DNA of 64,000 nucleotides from JABMQB01 sp964575025 (GCA_964575025.1 CAZNPV010000021.1:1-64000); one strand, 5' to 3'; counted from the first letter of the stretch, positions 46,727 through 56,632 are shown. Numbers and translations are program-made. Notes: a model not told the origin generated them from the letters alone.

Positions 46727-47332
46727 ATGGCTCATAAAAAAGGAATGGGTAGCTCGCAAAACGGGCGCGAATCGGAAAGCAAAAGACTGGGAGTAAAAAT
46801 TTACGGCGGACAATTTGCCAAAGCAGGGAATATCCTGGTACGCCAGAGAGGGACCAAACATTACCCGGGCAGCAATGTGGGTATGGGGAAAGACCATACC
46901 CTGTTTGCATTGATTGAAGGGACCGTGATTTTCAGGAAAAAAAGAAAGAACAGGTCGTATGTATCGGTGGAACCTGTCGTAGCAGTGGAAGAAGCGGTTG
47001 AAACAAAACAAGCTCCGGTAAAAGAAGTGCCCGTGGCTGAAACAGCAACGGAAAAAAAACCGGAAACCTCACAAAAAGCTGATGAAAAGAAGGTGAGCAA
47101 AGCAGCTGAAGAGGGAAAAGCCAAAGAAGCTGACGACCTGAAAAAATTGACTGGCGTTGGACCTAAGCTGGCAGAAATATTTAACAATGCCGGAATTGCA
47201 ACCTTTGCGGACCTGGCCGGTTCATCGGTTGAAAAACTGAAAGAAATACTGGCCGAAGCAGGCAGCAGATATGCTTCCAAAGATCCGGTTCCATGGATGG
47301 AACAAGCCAAAGAACTGATAAAAAAGAAATAA
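46727..47332 (+). CDS. rpmA: Ribosomal protein L27 with C-terminal helix-hairpin-helix extension
   Basis: 201 residues, more than twice the usual 85. The N-terminal L27 (1-85) has MAHKKGMGSSQNGRESESKRLG and HYPGSNVGMGKDHTLFAL. A low-complexity A/E/K/V-rich linker (about 88-135) leads to a helix-hairpin-helix domain (about 137-201) with LKKLTGVGPKLAEIFNNAGI and FADLAGSSVEKLKEIL. The HhH fold commonly binds nucleic acids, and similar modules occur on other ribosomal proteins. The role here is unknown. Terminator follows. Confidence 0.92.
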   Translation: MAHKKGMGSSQNGRESESKRLGVKIYGGQFAKAGNILVRQRGTKHYPGSNVGMGKDHTLFALIEGTVIFRKKRKNRSYVSVEPVVAVEEAVETKQAPVKEVPVAETATEKKPETSQKADEKKVSKAAEEGKAKEADDLKKLTGVGPKLAEIFNNAGIATFADLAGSSVEKLKEILAEAGSRYASKDPVPWMEQAKELIKKK

Positions 47333-47340
47333 CATCGTTT

Positions 47341-47405
47341 GCAGGATGCATATCCTGCATAAAAAAGAAAAAATCTCCTGTTGGGAAAGCAGGAGATTTT
47401 TTTTA
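47341..47405 (+). terminator. Terminator of rplU-rpmA, with accessory hairpin
   Basis: A first hairpin GCAGGAT-gcat-ATCCTGC (47341-47358) is followed by AAAAATCTCCTG (47369-47380) pairing with CAGGAGATTTTT (47390-47401) and a run of T. Confidence 0.8.
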
Positions 47406-47490
47406 TGGGTTCATTCACCGCATAGTTCGCCATGAATGCGTAAAGTACGCAGAGAATTCACAATCAACAGGAAACAACTTTGCGACCCTT

Positions 47491-47660
47491 GCACTCCCGA
47501 CTCCGGACTCCGGACTTCCGTCTCCNNNNNNNNNNNNNNNNNNNNNNNNNNNNNNNNNNNNNNNNNNNNNNNNNNNNNNNNNNNNNNNNNNNNNNNNNNN
47601 NNNNNNNNNNNNNNNNNNNNNNNNNCGGACTTTCATCTCCCGTCTCCGGTCTCAGTGACA
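47491..47660. repeat. C/T-rich short tandem repeats interrupted by an assembly gap
   Basis: Both flanks of a 100-N gap (47526-47625) consist of imperfect CTCCGGACT/CCGTCTCC units. It is non-coding (ORFs here are spurious) and has probably caused the assembly break. The rest of 47406-47810 holds no gene. Confidence 0.7.
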
Positions 47661-47749
47661 CGCGGATAGGACGTGGATTTCTATACGTTATTAAAACATG
47701 CAACTGCCGGTTAACCCCCATAGATTAAACTTACTGATTTCATTGGTTA

Positions 47750-47783
47750 TTTGAAACAATGAATGGGATTATTCTTAAATTTG
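47750..47783 (+). promoter_or_regulatory. Promoter of serS
   Basis: TTTG (47750-47753) and TAAATTTG (47776-47783), 22 bp apart, precede the ATG at 47811. Confidence 0.5.
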
Positions 47784-47810
47784 CCAATCAGGCTATAAAA
47801 AAAAAAGAAA

Positions 47811-49085
47811 ATGCTTACGTTACGATTTATTCAGGAGAATCCGGATGAAGTGATCAGAAAACTCAAGGTAAGGAATTTTGATGCCAGTGTGATCGTAGGG
47901 GAGATTGTTGCACTTTATGAAAGGAAGAACCAGGCTCAGCAAAGAGCAGACCAGGAAAAATCGGAGATGAACAAACTTTCGAATGAGATAGGATTGTTAT
48001 TCAGGGAAGGCAAAAAGGAAGAGGCCAACAGGGTCAGAGAACGAACCACACAGGTAAAGGAAAGCATCAGGGAACTGGATCAGGAGTTTTCATCTATTGA
48101 CAAAATGGTATCAGAGCTGTTGGTTCAGCTTCCCAATATACCGCATGATTCCGTCCCTCCGGGGACTTCTGATGCCGATAACGAAGTGGTAAAAAGGGGC
48201 GGGAAGATGATCGGGCTGGATAAAGATGCCCTTCCGCACTGGGAACTGGCGCAGAAATATAACCTGATAGATTTTGAACTGGGGGTTAAACTTACCGGTG
48301 CAGGTTTTCCTGTTTATCGGGGGAAAGGTGCAGGATTACAAAGGGCTCTGATCAATTTTTTCCTGGCTCAGGCCAGAGAGGCCGGGTACGAAGAGGTGCA
48401 ACCTCCGCTTCTCGTGAATGAGGCTTCCGGTTTTGGAACCGGCCAGTTGCCCGATAAGGAGGGAATGATGTACCAGGTTCCCGTCGACAATCTTTACCTA
48501 ATCCCTACAGCGGAGGTTCCGGTAACCAACATGTACCGGGATGTGATCCTTGAAGAAAAGGACCTGCCTTGCAGGAATGCGGCATACAGTGCCTGTTTCC
48601 GGCGGGAAGCCGGGTCCTACGGGAAAGAGGTACGCGGACTGAACCGCCTTCACCAGTTCGACAAGGTGGAAATTGTGCAGATTGCCCATCCGGAAAAATC
48701 GTATGAGGTGCTGGAGGAGATGGTAACTTATGTGGAAAGCCTGGTTCTCAAACTGGAACTTCCCTACCGGATTGTTCGGTTATGCGGGGGAGATATCGGG
48801 TTCACCTCCGCCTTAACATACGATTTTGAGGTGTGGTCGGCAGCCCAGAAAAGATGGCTCGAAGTCAGCTCTGTATCCAACTTTGAAGCCTTTCAGGCGA
48901 ACCGCCTCAAGCTCCGCTACCGCGATGAAAAAAGCAAAAAAACACGACTGGTGCATACCCTCAATGGCAGCGCCCTGGCTCTGCCCAGGATAGTGGCTGC
49001 CCTTCTCGAAAACAATCAGTCTCCGGAGGGGATAAAAATCCCCGGCGTACTCATCCCTTACTGCGGTTTTGAAAAAATCGGATAA
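47811..49085 (+). CDS. serS: Seryl-tRNA synthetase
   Basis: 424 residues. Charges tRNA-Ser and tRNA-Sec with serine. N-terminal coiled-coil arm (about 30-105, rich in K/E), then the class II catalytic core with FRREAGSYGKEVRGLNRLHQF (motif 2), LVEVSSVSNFEAFQ-like segment and motif 3 NGSALALPRIVAALLENNQ. Own promoter and length typical. Confidence 0.97.
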   Translation: MLTLRFIQENPDEVIRKLKVRNFDASVIVGEIVALYERKNQAQQRADQEKSEMNKLSNEIGLLFREGKKEEANRVRERTTQVKESIRELDQEFSSIDKMVSELLVQLPNIPHDSVPPGTSDADNEVVKRGGKMIGLDKDALPHWELAQKYNLIDFELGVKLTGAGFPVYRGKGAGLQRALINFFLAQAREAGYEEVQPPLLVNEASGFGTGQLPDKEGMMYQVPVDNLYLIPTAEVPVTNMYRDVILEEKDLPCRNAAYSACFRREAGSYGKEVRGLNRLHQFDKVEIVQIAHPEKSYEVLEEMVTYVESLVLKLELPYRIVRLCGGDIGFTSALTYDFEVWSAAQKRWLEVSSVSNFEAFQANRLKLRYRDEKSKKTRLVHTLNGSALALPRIVAALLENNQSPEGIKIPGVLIPYCGFEKIG

Positions 49086-49086
49086 A

Positions 49087-49118
49087 AAAGAAGGGCCGGT
49101 CAAGCGACCAACCCTTCT
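49087..49118 (-). terminator. Terminator between serS and the amylase operon
   Basis: AGAAGGG (49089-49095) pairs with CCCTTCT (49112-49118), with an inner GGTC/GACC stem. On the minus strand it is followed by TTTTTTAT, so it ends the leftward GH13 operon and can also block serS read-through. Confidence 0.6.
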
Positions 49119-49239
49119 CATGTAAACCTAAACTAAAACAAAAACCAAACGAATTCTGGAAGACCAGATAGTTGTCTCTGTTGTAAATAACACCAGGAAC
49201 CCCAAAAGGTTTTAAAAAACCAGATTTTTATAAGAGTCA

Positions 49240-50747
49240 TCACTCTTTTGTGAATATCCGGTAACTCCAGGGTTCCATTTCAAATGCGGTGGTTCCTTCC
49301 AAAACGATGGTTTTATCCGTAGGGAATTGCCTGTAGTTTTCTTTTTCACCCAGGTCCACTTCGCCCCTGACAGGTTGTTCCGAGAGGTTCATCAGGACCA
49401 GGACACAGCTTTCCTCTTTGGCACGTTGGAATGCCAGCATTTTACCGGGGTCTGATGTTTCGAGGAACCGGATTTCCCCTCCGGCCTCTCCGTTCCAGAG
49501 TGCCTGGCTGGATTTTTTAAGGGCAATAAGGTTGGCATAGAGCGCTGTCATTTCCGGATCTTTCCCCCACTCAATCCGGTCTTTTTCAAAGAATTCCAGC
49601 CGTTTGTCCAGGCCGGCCTCCTGACCGCTGTAAATGAGGGGCATTCCGGGAACCGTAAACTGAAGGGCAGCAAAGGTTTTCACTGCTTTTCCCAGCCGCT
49701 CATAAACCGTTCCGTTCCAGCTGTTTTCATCNNNNNNNNNNNNNNNNNNNNNNNNNNNNNNNNNNNNNNNNNNNNNNNNNNNNNNNNNNNNNNNNNNNNN
49801 NNNNNNNNNNNNNNNNNNNNNNNNNNNNNNNTTTTCACTGCTTTTCCCAGCCGCTCATAAACCGTTCCGTTCCAGCTGTTTTCATCATGGTTTGATGTAA
49901 ACTGCAAGGGATAGGTTCCTTCCGGGTAGGTGCTGTCAATCTGGTGAAAGTATTCAGGGATCACGGCAATGGCTTTATCTCCGTTGTAGATTTCGTTCAT
50001 ATAATGGTGAAAGGTCCATCCGTAGTTGCAGTCGAAGGCGTTTTCAAGCAGGTCCAGGTGGTCCTGGTCTTCAGCCAGCATAAAAACCGGTTTGATGGCA
50101 TCCAGTTCCTTGCGTGCTTGTTCCCAGAAATCGGTAGGTACGCCACCGGCATAGTCGCACCGGTAGCCGTCGATATCTGCTTCGACGACCCAGAATTTCA
50201 AGGCATCCAGCATGGCAGCCCGCATTCCGGCATTTTCGTAGTTCAGGTCGGCCACATCACTCCAGTCAGCAACCGGCGGAACCACATGGCCCAGGGAATC
50301 CCGGGTGTACCAATCGATGTGGTCTTCCATCCACGCGTTGTCCCACGCAGTATGATTCGCCACGCAGTCGATCAGGACCTTGAAACCCATAGCATGTGCT
50401 TTATCCACCAGCTCTTTAAAATCTTCCATCGTACCGAATTCCGGATTGACGGCTTTGTAATCCCGGATGGAATAATAGGAACCCAGGGTCCCCTTCCGGT
50501 TCTTTTCGCCTATGGGATGAACCGGCATGAACCAGAGAATTTCTACTCCCAGTTTCTCTAACCGGGGCAAATGTTCGGCAAATGCATCAAACGTTCCCTC
50601 AGGGGTGTATTGTCTGACATTTACTTCATACATGACGGCATCATCAGCCCAGGCCAGCGGATCCGGCGAAGACTCTTCGCGGGATTCCTGCTTGCAACTT
50701 CCTAAAAGGAAGAGCAGGATCGAAATTAAAAAAAGAGATCGTTTCAT
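49240..50747 (-). CDS. GH13 alpha-amylase lipoprotein, split by a spurious scaffold gap
   Basis: Lipoprotein signal (lipobox LLGSC, Cys18) and a GH13 barrel with the catalytic triad Asp198 (YRCDYAGG), Glu226 (MLAEDQ) and Asp288 (TSNHDEN). The 100 N at 49732-49831 are flanked by an identical 55-bp sequence (49677-49731 and 49832-49886). Collapsing the two copies restores one continuous frame of about 450 residues, from ERLGKAVK straight into TFAALQFTVPGMP; the last part is the C-terminal beta-domain. It hydrolyses alpha-1,4-glucans; surface location inferred from the lipobox. Last gene of the MFS-GH65-GH13-GH13 operon. Confidence 0.85.
49732..49831. other. Scaffold gap of 100 N with a duplicated 55-bp flank
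   Basis: Identical 55-bp sequence on both sides shows that the two contig ends overlap; the true gap is negative and the Ns are an artefact. Confidence 0.85.
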
Positions 50748-50757
50748 TTGTTAAAAT

Positions 50758-52608
50758 TTAGTGTTTAGTTAATTCAATGATCATGGCCGAACGGGCCGGG
50801 ACCCTTATTTCAGAAAGGTCATCCAGGTTTTGTGAGGTGATGAGGTCCTTCCCGGACGAAAATCCGTGCATCCTCTCCGAAAACTTTTCGGTGGGCAAAA
50901 CCGTTTCAGATCCATTTTTATTGAGGATGACCATTATGGTTTTCTCTTTGTTGTATCTGAAGAATACATAGATTCCGTTTTCCGGTACGAAGTGGGTTAA
51001 TTGTCCGTTGTGAATAACCTCTTCTTTTTTCCGCCAGGTGAGGAGTTTCTTTACAAAATGCTGCACCTCTTTCTGGTTTTCTGTCAATCCTTTTCCGGTA
51101 AAGGCGTTCTTTTGATCGTCTTTCCAGCCTCCGGGATAATCGGCCCGGATATCGCCGTGGGCATCACCGGGATGGCTCATAAGGATTTCTGTTCCGTAGT
51201 AGATCTGAGGAATTCCGCGGGTGGTCAGGAAATAGGTTAATCCCATTTTCAGCAGGTCGGGATCGTTTCCTACCTGAACATAAAAACGGGCCATGTCGTG
51301 GTTGTCAGGGAAAACGACCAGATTCTCCGGATGAGCATACTGAAAGTCGTTGGACAGGGCTTCATACAGTTCGATCAGTCCGGAATCCCAGGATTCTTGG
51401 TTACGCAAAGCCCGGCTTACGGCATTCTGCAGCGGGAAATCCATCAGGCTGGGCAGGGAACATTCATAGCCATCGGAATTGGTTTTTCCTTTTTGCCAGT
51501 ATGCAACAATAGCAGGGTTCAAGCTCCACTCTTCGCCGACAATGGTAAAATGGGGATATTCATTGAGCACCTGGCGGGTCCATTCAGCCATCATTTCCTT
51601 ATCGGGATAAGGCCAGGTATCCTGTCTGATTCCGTCTAATCCGGCGTATTCAATCCACCATATGCTATTTTGGATTAAGTATTTTGCCATAAAAGGATTT
51701 CGTTGGTTCAGGTCGGGCATGGTGGGGACAAACCAGCCGTCGACCATGCCTTTGATATCGGCTTCTGAGGCATGTGGATCCTGGTTAACCGTTCGTCTGT
51801 GGTTGGTAATTTTGTAATCCGGATAATGGTTTATCCATCCGGGCCCAGGCATATCTTCCATCCACCAGTGTTCCGATCCGCAATGGTTGAATATCATATC
51901 CATGATCAGTTTCATTCCGCGTTTTTTTAGTTCTGCGGAGAGTTCCAGGTATTCTTCGTTGCTTCCGTACCGAGGGTCTACCTTATAAAAATCGGTCGTT
52001 GCATATCCATGGTAGGATGTCCGGGACATGTTGTTTTCCAGGACCGGGTTCAGCCATACCGCAGTAAAGCCCATTGTTTCCAGGTAATCGAGGTTGTTAA
52101 TGATCCCCCGGATGTCGCCCCCGTGGCGTCCGTCCCTGTCGCTGCGGTCCGGTTGTTCTTTCATTCCTGCCACCGCATCATTGGAGGGATCCCCATTCAC
52201 AAAACGGTCGGGAGTGATCAGGTAAATCACATCCGAAGAATTGAATCCGGTACGCAGGGAAGAACCTTCCCGGCGTTCTTTCAACTCATAGGGAAAGGTA
52301 CCCACGGTCTGCCCCTTCTTTTGAAAAAGAATATCAACCTTTCCGGGTTTGGTTGCCGGAGACAGATGCAGGTCGATAAACAGGTAATTGGGATTTTCAA
52401 CCTTTGAAACACTCACAATGTGAATCCCCGGGTAACGCAGGCTTACCTCTGCTCCGGAAATATTTTCCCCGTAAACCATCAGTTGCAGGCCGGGATTCTT
52501 CATTCCTGCCCACCAGAACATGGGTTCCACTCGTTTTATATCAGGGGAGGCGAAGTATCCCATTTGGGTTGTCAACAGTACAAAGAGAAGAATAACAGTT
52601 CGTTTCAT
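50758..52608 (-). CDS. GH13 neopullulanase/cyclomaltodextrinase-like amylase (SusA type)
   Basis: About 616 residues from ATG 52608 (MKRTVILLFV; signal peptide to about 19); an earlier in-frame ATG adds a charged tail and overlaps GH65. N-terminal beta-sandwich (cyclomaltodextrinase N-domain, about 20-115), then GH13 barrel: YLITPDRFVNGD, nucleophile Asp330 (GIRQDTWPYP), acid Glu359 (IVGEEW) and Asp438 (FPDNHD), with a C-terminal beta domain. Likely periplasmic SusA-like amylase cutting imported maltodextrins. 10 bp after GH65. Confidence 0.92.
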   Translation of the reverse strand: MKRTVILLFVLLTTQMGYFASPDIKRVEPMFWWAGMKNPGLQLMVYGENISGAEVSLRYPGIHIVSVSKVENPNYLFIDLHLSPATKPGKVDILFQKKGQTVGTFPYELKERREGSSLRTGFNSSDVIYLITPDRFVNGDPSNDAVAGMKEQPDRSDRDGRHGGDIRGIINNLDYLETMGFTAVWLNPVLENNMSRTSYHGYATTDFYKVDPRYGSNEEYLELSAELKKRGMKLIMDMIFNHCGSEHWWMEDMPGPGWINHYPDYKITNHRRTVNQDPHASEADIKGMVDGWFVPTMPDLNQRNPFMAKYLIQNSIWWIEYAGLDGIRQDTWPYPDKEMMAEWTRQVLNEYPHFTIVGEEWSLNPAIVAYWQKGKTNSDGYECSLPSLMDFPLQNAVSRALRNQESWDSGLIELYEALSNDFQYAHPENLVVFPDNHDMARFYVQVGNDPDLLKMGLTYFLTTRGIPQIYYGTEILMSHPGDAHGDIRADYPGGWKDDQKNAFTGKGLTENQKEVQHFVKKLLTWRKKEEVIHNGQLTHFVPENGIYVFFRYNKEKTIMVILNKNGSETVLPTEKFSERMHGFSSGKDLITSQNLDDLSEIRVPARSAMIIELTKH

Positions 52609-52618
52609 TCGTATCGGA

Positions 52619-54928
52619 TTATTTTTTGCATACTTTTTTTTCATGTGCTTTTAAAACCATTTCATTGTTCCATACGGTTAAGGGAACCGAAATGTTGGAA
52701 TGGTTTTCAACTGTAAACCGGTTTTTTTCTTTTTTTACTTCCAGATGGGCCCCGCGGAAGTCAATTCTGAAAGACCAGGATTTCCATTTTCCGGGCAGGA
52801 AAGGATGAAAGATGAGCCGGTCTTTCTTAACCCGAAGTCCTCCGAATCCCATAACTACAGCCATCCAGGTTCCTCCCATGCTGGTTATATGCAATCCATC
52901 TTCGGTATCGTTGTTGTAATCATCCAGGTCGAGGCGTGAAGTGCGCAGGTACAATGCATAGGATTTTTCCAGATAGCCTGATTTGGCAGCCAGTATGGAG
53001 TGTATACAAGGCGACAGGGAGGATTCATGAACGGTAAGCGGTTCGTAGTAATCAAAATGCTGTTTGATTTGCTCCAGGGAGAAATCATCTTCAAACCAAA
53101 ACATGGTTTGAAGCGTATCGGCCTGTTTGATATAACAGGAGCGAAGGATCCGGTCCCAGGACCAATGCTGATGGATGGGTTTTTCTGAGGCCGGGAGGTT
53201 GGAAGCAGGGATCAGTTCCTTATCGGTAAATCCATCCTGCTGAAGAAAAATCCCCGTCTTCGGATCCTCCGGGAAATACATTTTGTCGATAATCTCTTTG
53301 AAGCGGGAAGTTTCCGTTAGTTCATTGAATTTCCATTTTTCAATCATCTCCCTGTACAGAAAAGAATTTTCTTTCTTGAGAAAGCTGATCACTTCCAGAG
53401 TGTATTTTAATGTCCACACAGCCAGATAGTTGGTATGGAAATTGTTGTTGACATTGTTTTCATACTCGTTGGGTCCGGTAACGCCCAGAATGACGTATTT
53501 TTGTTTGGCTTCGGACCAGTTAACCCGTTGGCTCCAGAAACGGCTGATAGCCAGGAGTACTTCAAATCCGAAGGGAGCCAGATATCCGGTGTCGCCGGTA
53601 TAATTTATGTAGTTCCAGATTGCATAGGCAATGGCTCCGTTGCGGTGAATCTCTTCGAAGGTAATCTCCCATTCGTTATGGCACTCCTCTCCATTGATGG
53701 TAACCATCGGGTAAAGAGCTGCATGGTTTGTAAATCCCAGTTTCCTGGCGTTTTCAATGGCTTTCTGCAAATGCTTATGCCGGTATATCAACAGATTTCT
53801 GGAAACTTCAACCGGTGCGGAACTCAGATAGAAAGGCAGGCAATAGGCTTCGGTATCCCAGTAGGTCACTCCTCCGTATTTTTCTCCGGTAAACCCTTTG
53901 GGGCCAATATTCAGGCGTTCATCTTCTCCTGAATAGGATTGGCCGAGCTGAAAGATACTGTAGCGGATTCCCTGTTGGGCAGCCGTATCCCCCTCAATTT
54001 GTATATCGCTGTACTTCCATTTCTCCAGCCATTTTTTCCGGTGGTTCTCAAGCAGGGTATCATACCCGGCTTCCAGCCCTCTCTGAATGGCTTTTTTCCC
54101 CTTCCGGAGAAGTTCATTTTTGGCATAATTCAGGGAGGTTACGGTTGAGGCCAGTTTGATAACCACCACTTCATCTCCTTTTTTTACAGGTACCGTAACC
54201 GATGACTCAATGTATTTTTCTCTTTTAGCATTCCGGATTTCCGGATGTATAATTTTCCCGTTCCGGAGTATACTGAATTGCATGCCTGTACAAACCCTGA
54301 ATGCAGTTTTTAAGGTTTCAAGTTCCAGGTATCCTTCCTCTCCGTTTATTTCTTTTGAAGTTCCGACCCAGAATTTTTCGTTGTAGTTGGAATCCTCGTT
54401 AAATACATCCCCATCAATGTAAGGGGTAATCTGAAGATCTCCGGAAAAATTGAGGGCTTTTATGGCATAACGGATCGCTCCGATCTCCGTATCGTCCACA
54501 CTTACGAATCTTTCCGTATTGATCTCCACCTGGTTTCCGTTTTTCATTTTGGCAGTAAACGAGCGGCTGAGTGATCCCTGTTTCATGTTGAGGACCCGTC
54601 GGAAGGAGAGGATATTGATTTTTGCCAGATCCAGCTCTTCGGTATTTACCTGCACGTTAATGCCAATCCAGTTGGCCGAATTTATGATTTTGGCAAAATA
54701 TTCCGGATAGCCGTTTTTCCACCAGCCTACCCGTGTTTTATCGGGATAATAGATTCCCCCGATATAGGTCCCTTGCAGAGAATCCCCGGAATAGGCTTCC
54801 TCGAAGTTTGCCCGTTGTCCCATTTTTCCGTTTCCGATACTGAAAATGCTTTCTGATATCCGGTTTAAGGCCGGGTCAAATCCCTCTTCAATAATTTTCC
54901 AATCGTTGTGTATGATATAGTCTTTCAT
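52619..54928 (-). CDS. GH65 maltose phosphorylase
   Basis: About 769 residues; the start at 54928 (MKDYIIHNDW) and one at 54940 are both possible. Family GH65 phosphorylases split maltose with phosphate to beta-glucose-1-phosphate and glucose, in the cytoplasm. Catalytic Glu is Glu488 in GVTGPNEYENNVNNN; GGVTYWDTEAYCLPF (about 352-366) lines the active site, and the C-terminal FGGLRVKKDRLIFHPFLP segment is typical. Maltose specificity is inferred from operon context; kojibiose or trehalose phosphorylase are relatives. No signal peptide. Confidence 0.9.
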   Translation of the reverse strand: MKDYIIHNDWKIIEEGFDPALNRISESIFSIGNGKMGQRANFEEAYSGDSLQGTYIGGIYYPDKTRVGWWKNGYPEYFAKIINSANWIGINVQVNTEELDLAKINILSFRRVLNMKQGSLSRSFTAKMKNGNQVEINTERFVSVDDTEIGAIRYAIKALNFSGDLQITPYIDGDVFNEDSNYNEKFWVGTSKEINGEEGYLELETLKTAFRVCTGMQFSILRNGKIIHPEIRNAKREKYIESSVTVPVKKGDEVVVIKLASTVTSLNYAKNELLRKGKKAIQRGLEAGYDTLLENHRKKWLEKWKYSDIQIEGDTAAQQGIRYSIFQLGQSYSGEDERLNIGPKGFTGEKYGGVTYWDTEAYCLPFYLSSAPVEVSRNLLIYRHKHLQKAIENARKLGFTNHAALYPMVTINGEECHNEWEITFEEIHRNGAIAYAIWNYINYTGDTGYLAPFGFEVLLAISRFWSQRVNWSEAKQKYVILGVTGPNEYENNVNNNFHTNYLAVWTLKYTLEVISFLKKENSFLYREMIEKWKFNELTETSRFKEIIDKMYFPEDPKTGIFLQQDGFTDKELIPASNLPASEKPIHQHWSWDRILRSCYIKQADTLQTMFWFEDDFSLEQIKQHFDYYEPLTVHESSLSPCIHSILAAKSGYLEKSYALYLRTSRLDLDDYNNDTEDGLHITSMGGTWMAVVMGFGGLRVKKDRLIFHPFLPGKWKSWSFRIDFRGAHLEVKKEKNRFTVENHSNISVPLTVWNNEMVLKAHEKKVCKK

Positions 54929-54970
54929 AAAAAAATCCATCTTAATGAACTGAATAACAGTCTTGTGTTA

Positions 54971-55002
54971 GGATCTCCGGGTTGTTTTTCCCGGTAAGAT
55001 CC
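54971..55002 (-). other. Intercistronic hairpin between MFS and GH65 genes
   Basis: GGATCT-CCGGG (54971-54981) pairs with CCCGG (54990-54994) and AGATCC (54997-55002) with a 2-nt bulge. No U-tract. Could stabilise or process the operon mRNA. Confidence 0.5.
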
Positions 55003-55015
55003 GGAAGAGTCCCAT

Positions 55016-56533
55016 TCATTTTTTGGGACTGTCGATGTCATCAACCAGTACTACTGACAACGCCGCAATGAGCAAAGAGATCCCTCCGGCGACCAGGGCC
55101 CATATGGCATCCCCGCCGAAAAATTTCCGCATAAAGAAACCGAGAATACTGGCAGCCAGGATCTGTGGGATGACAATAAAAAAATTGAAAATTCCCATAT
55201 AGGTTCCCATTTTCGCTGCGGGCAACGATCCGGTCAGGATAGCATACGGCATCGAGAGGATGCTTGCCCAGGCAATCCCCACACCCAGCATAGAGAACAG
55301 CAACAGATTCGGGTCCCTGATAATGTAAAAGGAGAGGAGTCCGAGCCCTCCCATGACCAGGGAGATGGCATGGGTCTTTTTACGGCTGGTGATTTTTGCC
55401 AGCTGAGGCAATCCGAAAGCCACGAGGGCGGCAAAGCCGTTGTAAATGCCAAAGAGAAAACCTACCCAGTTTGCTCCCTCATTGTACAGGGCCGAAGTGG
55501 TATCGCTGGTCCCGTAAACATGTCCGGTTACAGCCGGGGTGGTGTAAATCCACATGGCAAAAAGTGCAAACCATGAGAAAAACTGGACAATGGCCAGTTG
55601 CCACATTGTTTTTGGCATGTTAAGCATATCGGTGACAATCTCAATCAAACCGTTTTGGGTTTTCCCCTTCTGAGTCATCAGCCATGAAAAAAGCATAATC
55701 ACACCAAACAAAGCCAGGCCGCCACCAACAATAAACAATTCTTTTTCAAGTTGCTTACGGTAAATAAAATAACAGAACAATATTCCAACGATCAGAAAAA
55801 TAAATCCGTTTCTCAGAAATACGTTTAACAGGCCGGCAGCTTTCCGGTATACCAGTTTTGCATCCGGATTGGTGCTTATTTTTTCCTGTTCAAACTCCTT
55901 CATCTCATCTGGCGAATACTCTTTGGAGCGGATAACCGTCCAAAGGACAGAAAGAAAAAATACCACTCCCCCGATGTAGAAAGACCGCTTTACGGAATCG
56001 GGGATGATTCCTTCAGGTGCTGTATTGGAAATTCCGAACCATTCGGTCATTGCGTACGGCAGGAAGGAAGCAATGATGGCTCCTGTGCCGATAAAAAAGC
56101 TTTGCATGGCAAATCCCTGGGTACGTTGCTGTGAAGGGAGGTTATCCCCCACAAAAGCCCTGAAGGGCTCCATGGATATATTTATGGAGGCATCCATAAT
56201 CCATAAGGTTCCCACAGCTACCCATAAAACCGGGGAGTTGGGCATAAACAGCAACGCCAGGGAGGCAAGAAGAGCCCCGGAGAGAAAATAGGGTCTCCGG
56301 CGTCCCAGACGGCCCCAGGTTTTATCACTGTAATGACCGATAATGGGTTGTATGATCAGTCCGGTGACCGGGGCCGCCAGCCAGTAAACAGCCAGCCGGT
56401 CCACATCGCCGCCTAAGGTCTGAAAGATCCTCGATACATTGGCATTCTGCAGGGCAAAACCAAATTGAATGCCCAGAAATCCAAAACTCATGTTCCAGAT
56501 CTGCCAAAAACTGAGAGCAGGTTTTATTCTCAT
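55016..56533 (-). CDS. MFS sugar transporter (SLC45/maltose-importer type)
   Basis: About 505 residues from ATG 56533 (MRIKPALSFWQIWNMSFGF); the longer ORF start at 56644 lies inside the promoter. Twelve transmembrane helices; GHYSDKTWGRLGRRRPYFL (MFS loop 2-3 motif) and MEPFRAFVGDNLP are typical of SLC45-like sucrose/maltose symporters. It should bring maltose across the inner membrane for GH65. First gene of the leftward operon. Confidence 0.88.
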   Translation of the reverse strand: MRIKPALSFWQIWNMSFGFLGIQFGFALQNANVSRIFQTLGGDVDRLAVYWLAAPVTGLIIQPIIGHYSDKTWGRLGRRRPYFLSGALLASLALLFMPNSPVLWVAVGTLWIMDASINISMEPFRAFVGDNLPSQQRTQGFAMQSFFIGTGAIIASFLPYAMTEWFGISNTAPEGIIPDSVKRSFYIGGVVFFLSVLWTVIRSKEYSPDEMKEFEQEKISTNPDAKLVYRKAAGLLNVFLRNGFIFLIVGILFCYFIYRKQLEKELFIVGGGLALFGVIMLFSWLMTQKGKTQNGLIEIVTDMLNMPKTMWQLAIVQFFSWFALFAMWIYTTPAVTGHVYGTSDTTSALYNEGANWVGFLFGIYNGFAALVAFGLPQLAKITSRKKTHAISLVMGGLGLLSFYIIRDPNLLLFSMLGVGIAWASILSMPYAILTGSLPAAKMGTYMGIFNFFIVIPQILAASILGFFMRKFFGGDAIWALVAGGISLLIAALSVVLVDDIDSPKK

Positions 56534-56632
56534 ATCACGATGGTTTAAAGTTGATTGATACCCATAAAAATACATGGCTCCGGGAAACCCGGAAATCGTT
56601 GGAGGAAATAGTCCGGTAAGTAAATTGCTAAA

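Noticed and set aside
47293..47728. ORFs across the N gap near 47.5 kb
   Set aside because: Mostly X residues and C/T-rich repeats; not coding.
49240..49683. C-terminal amylase fragment as a separate gene
   Set aside because: Start codon is created by the duplicated overlap; the collapsed sequence is one continuous amylase.
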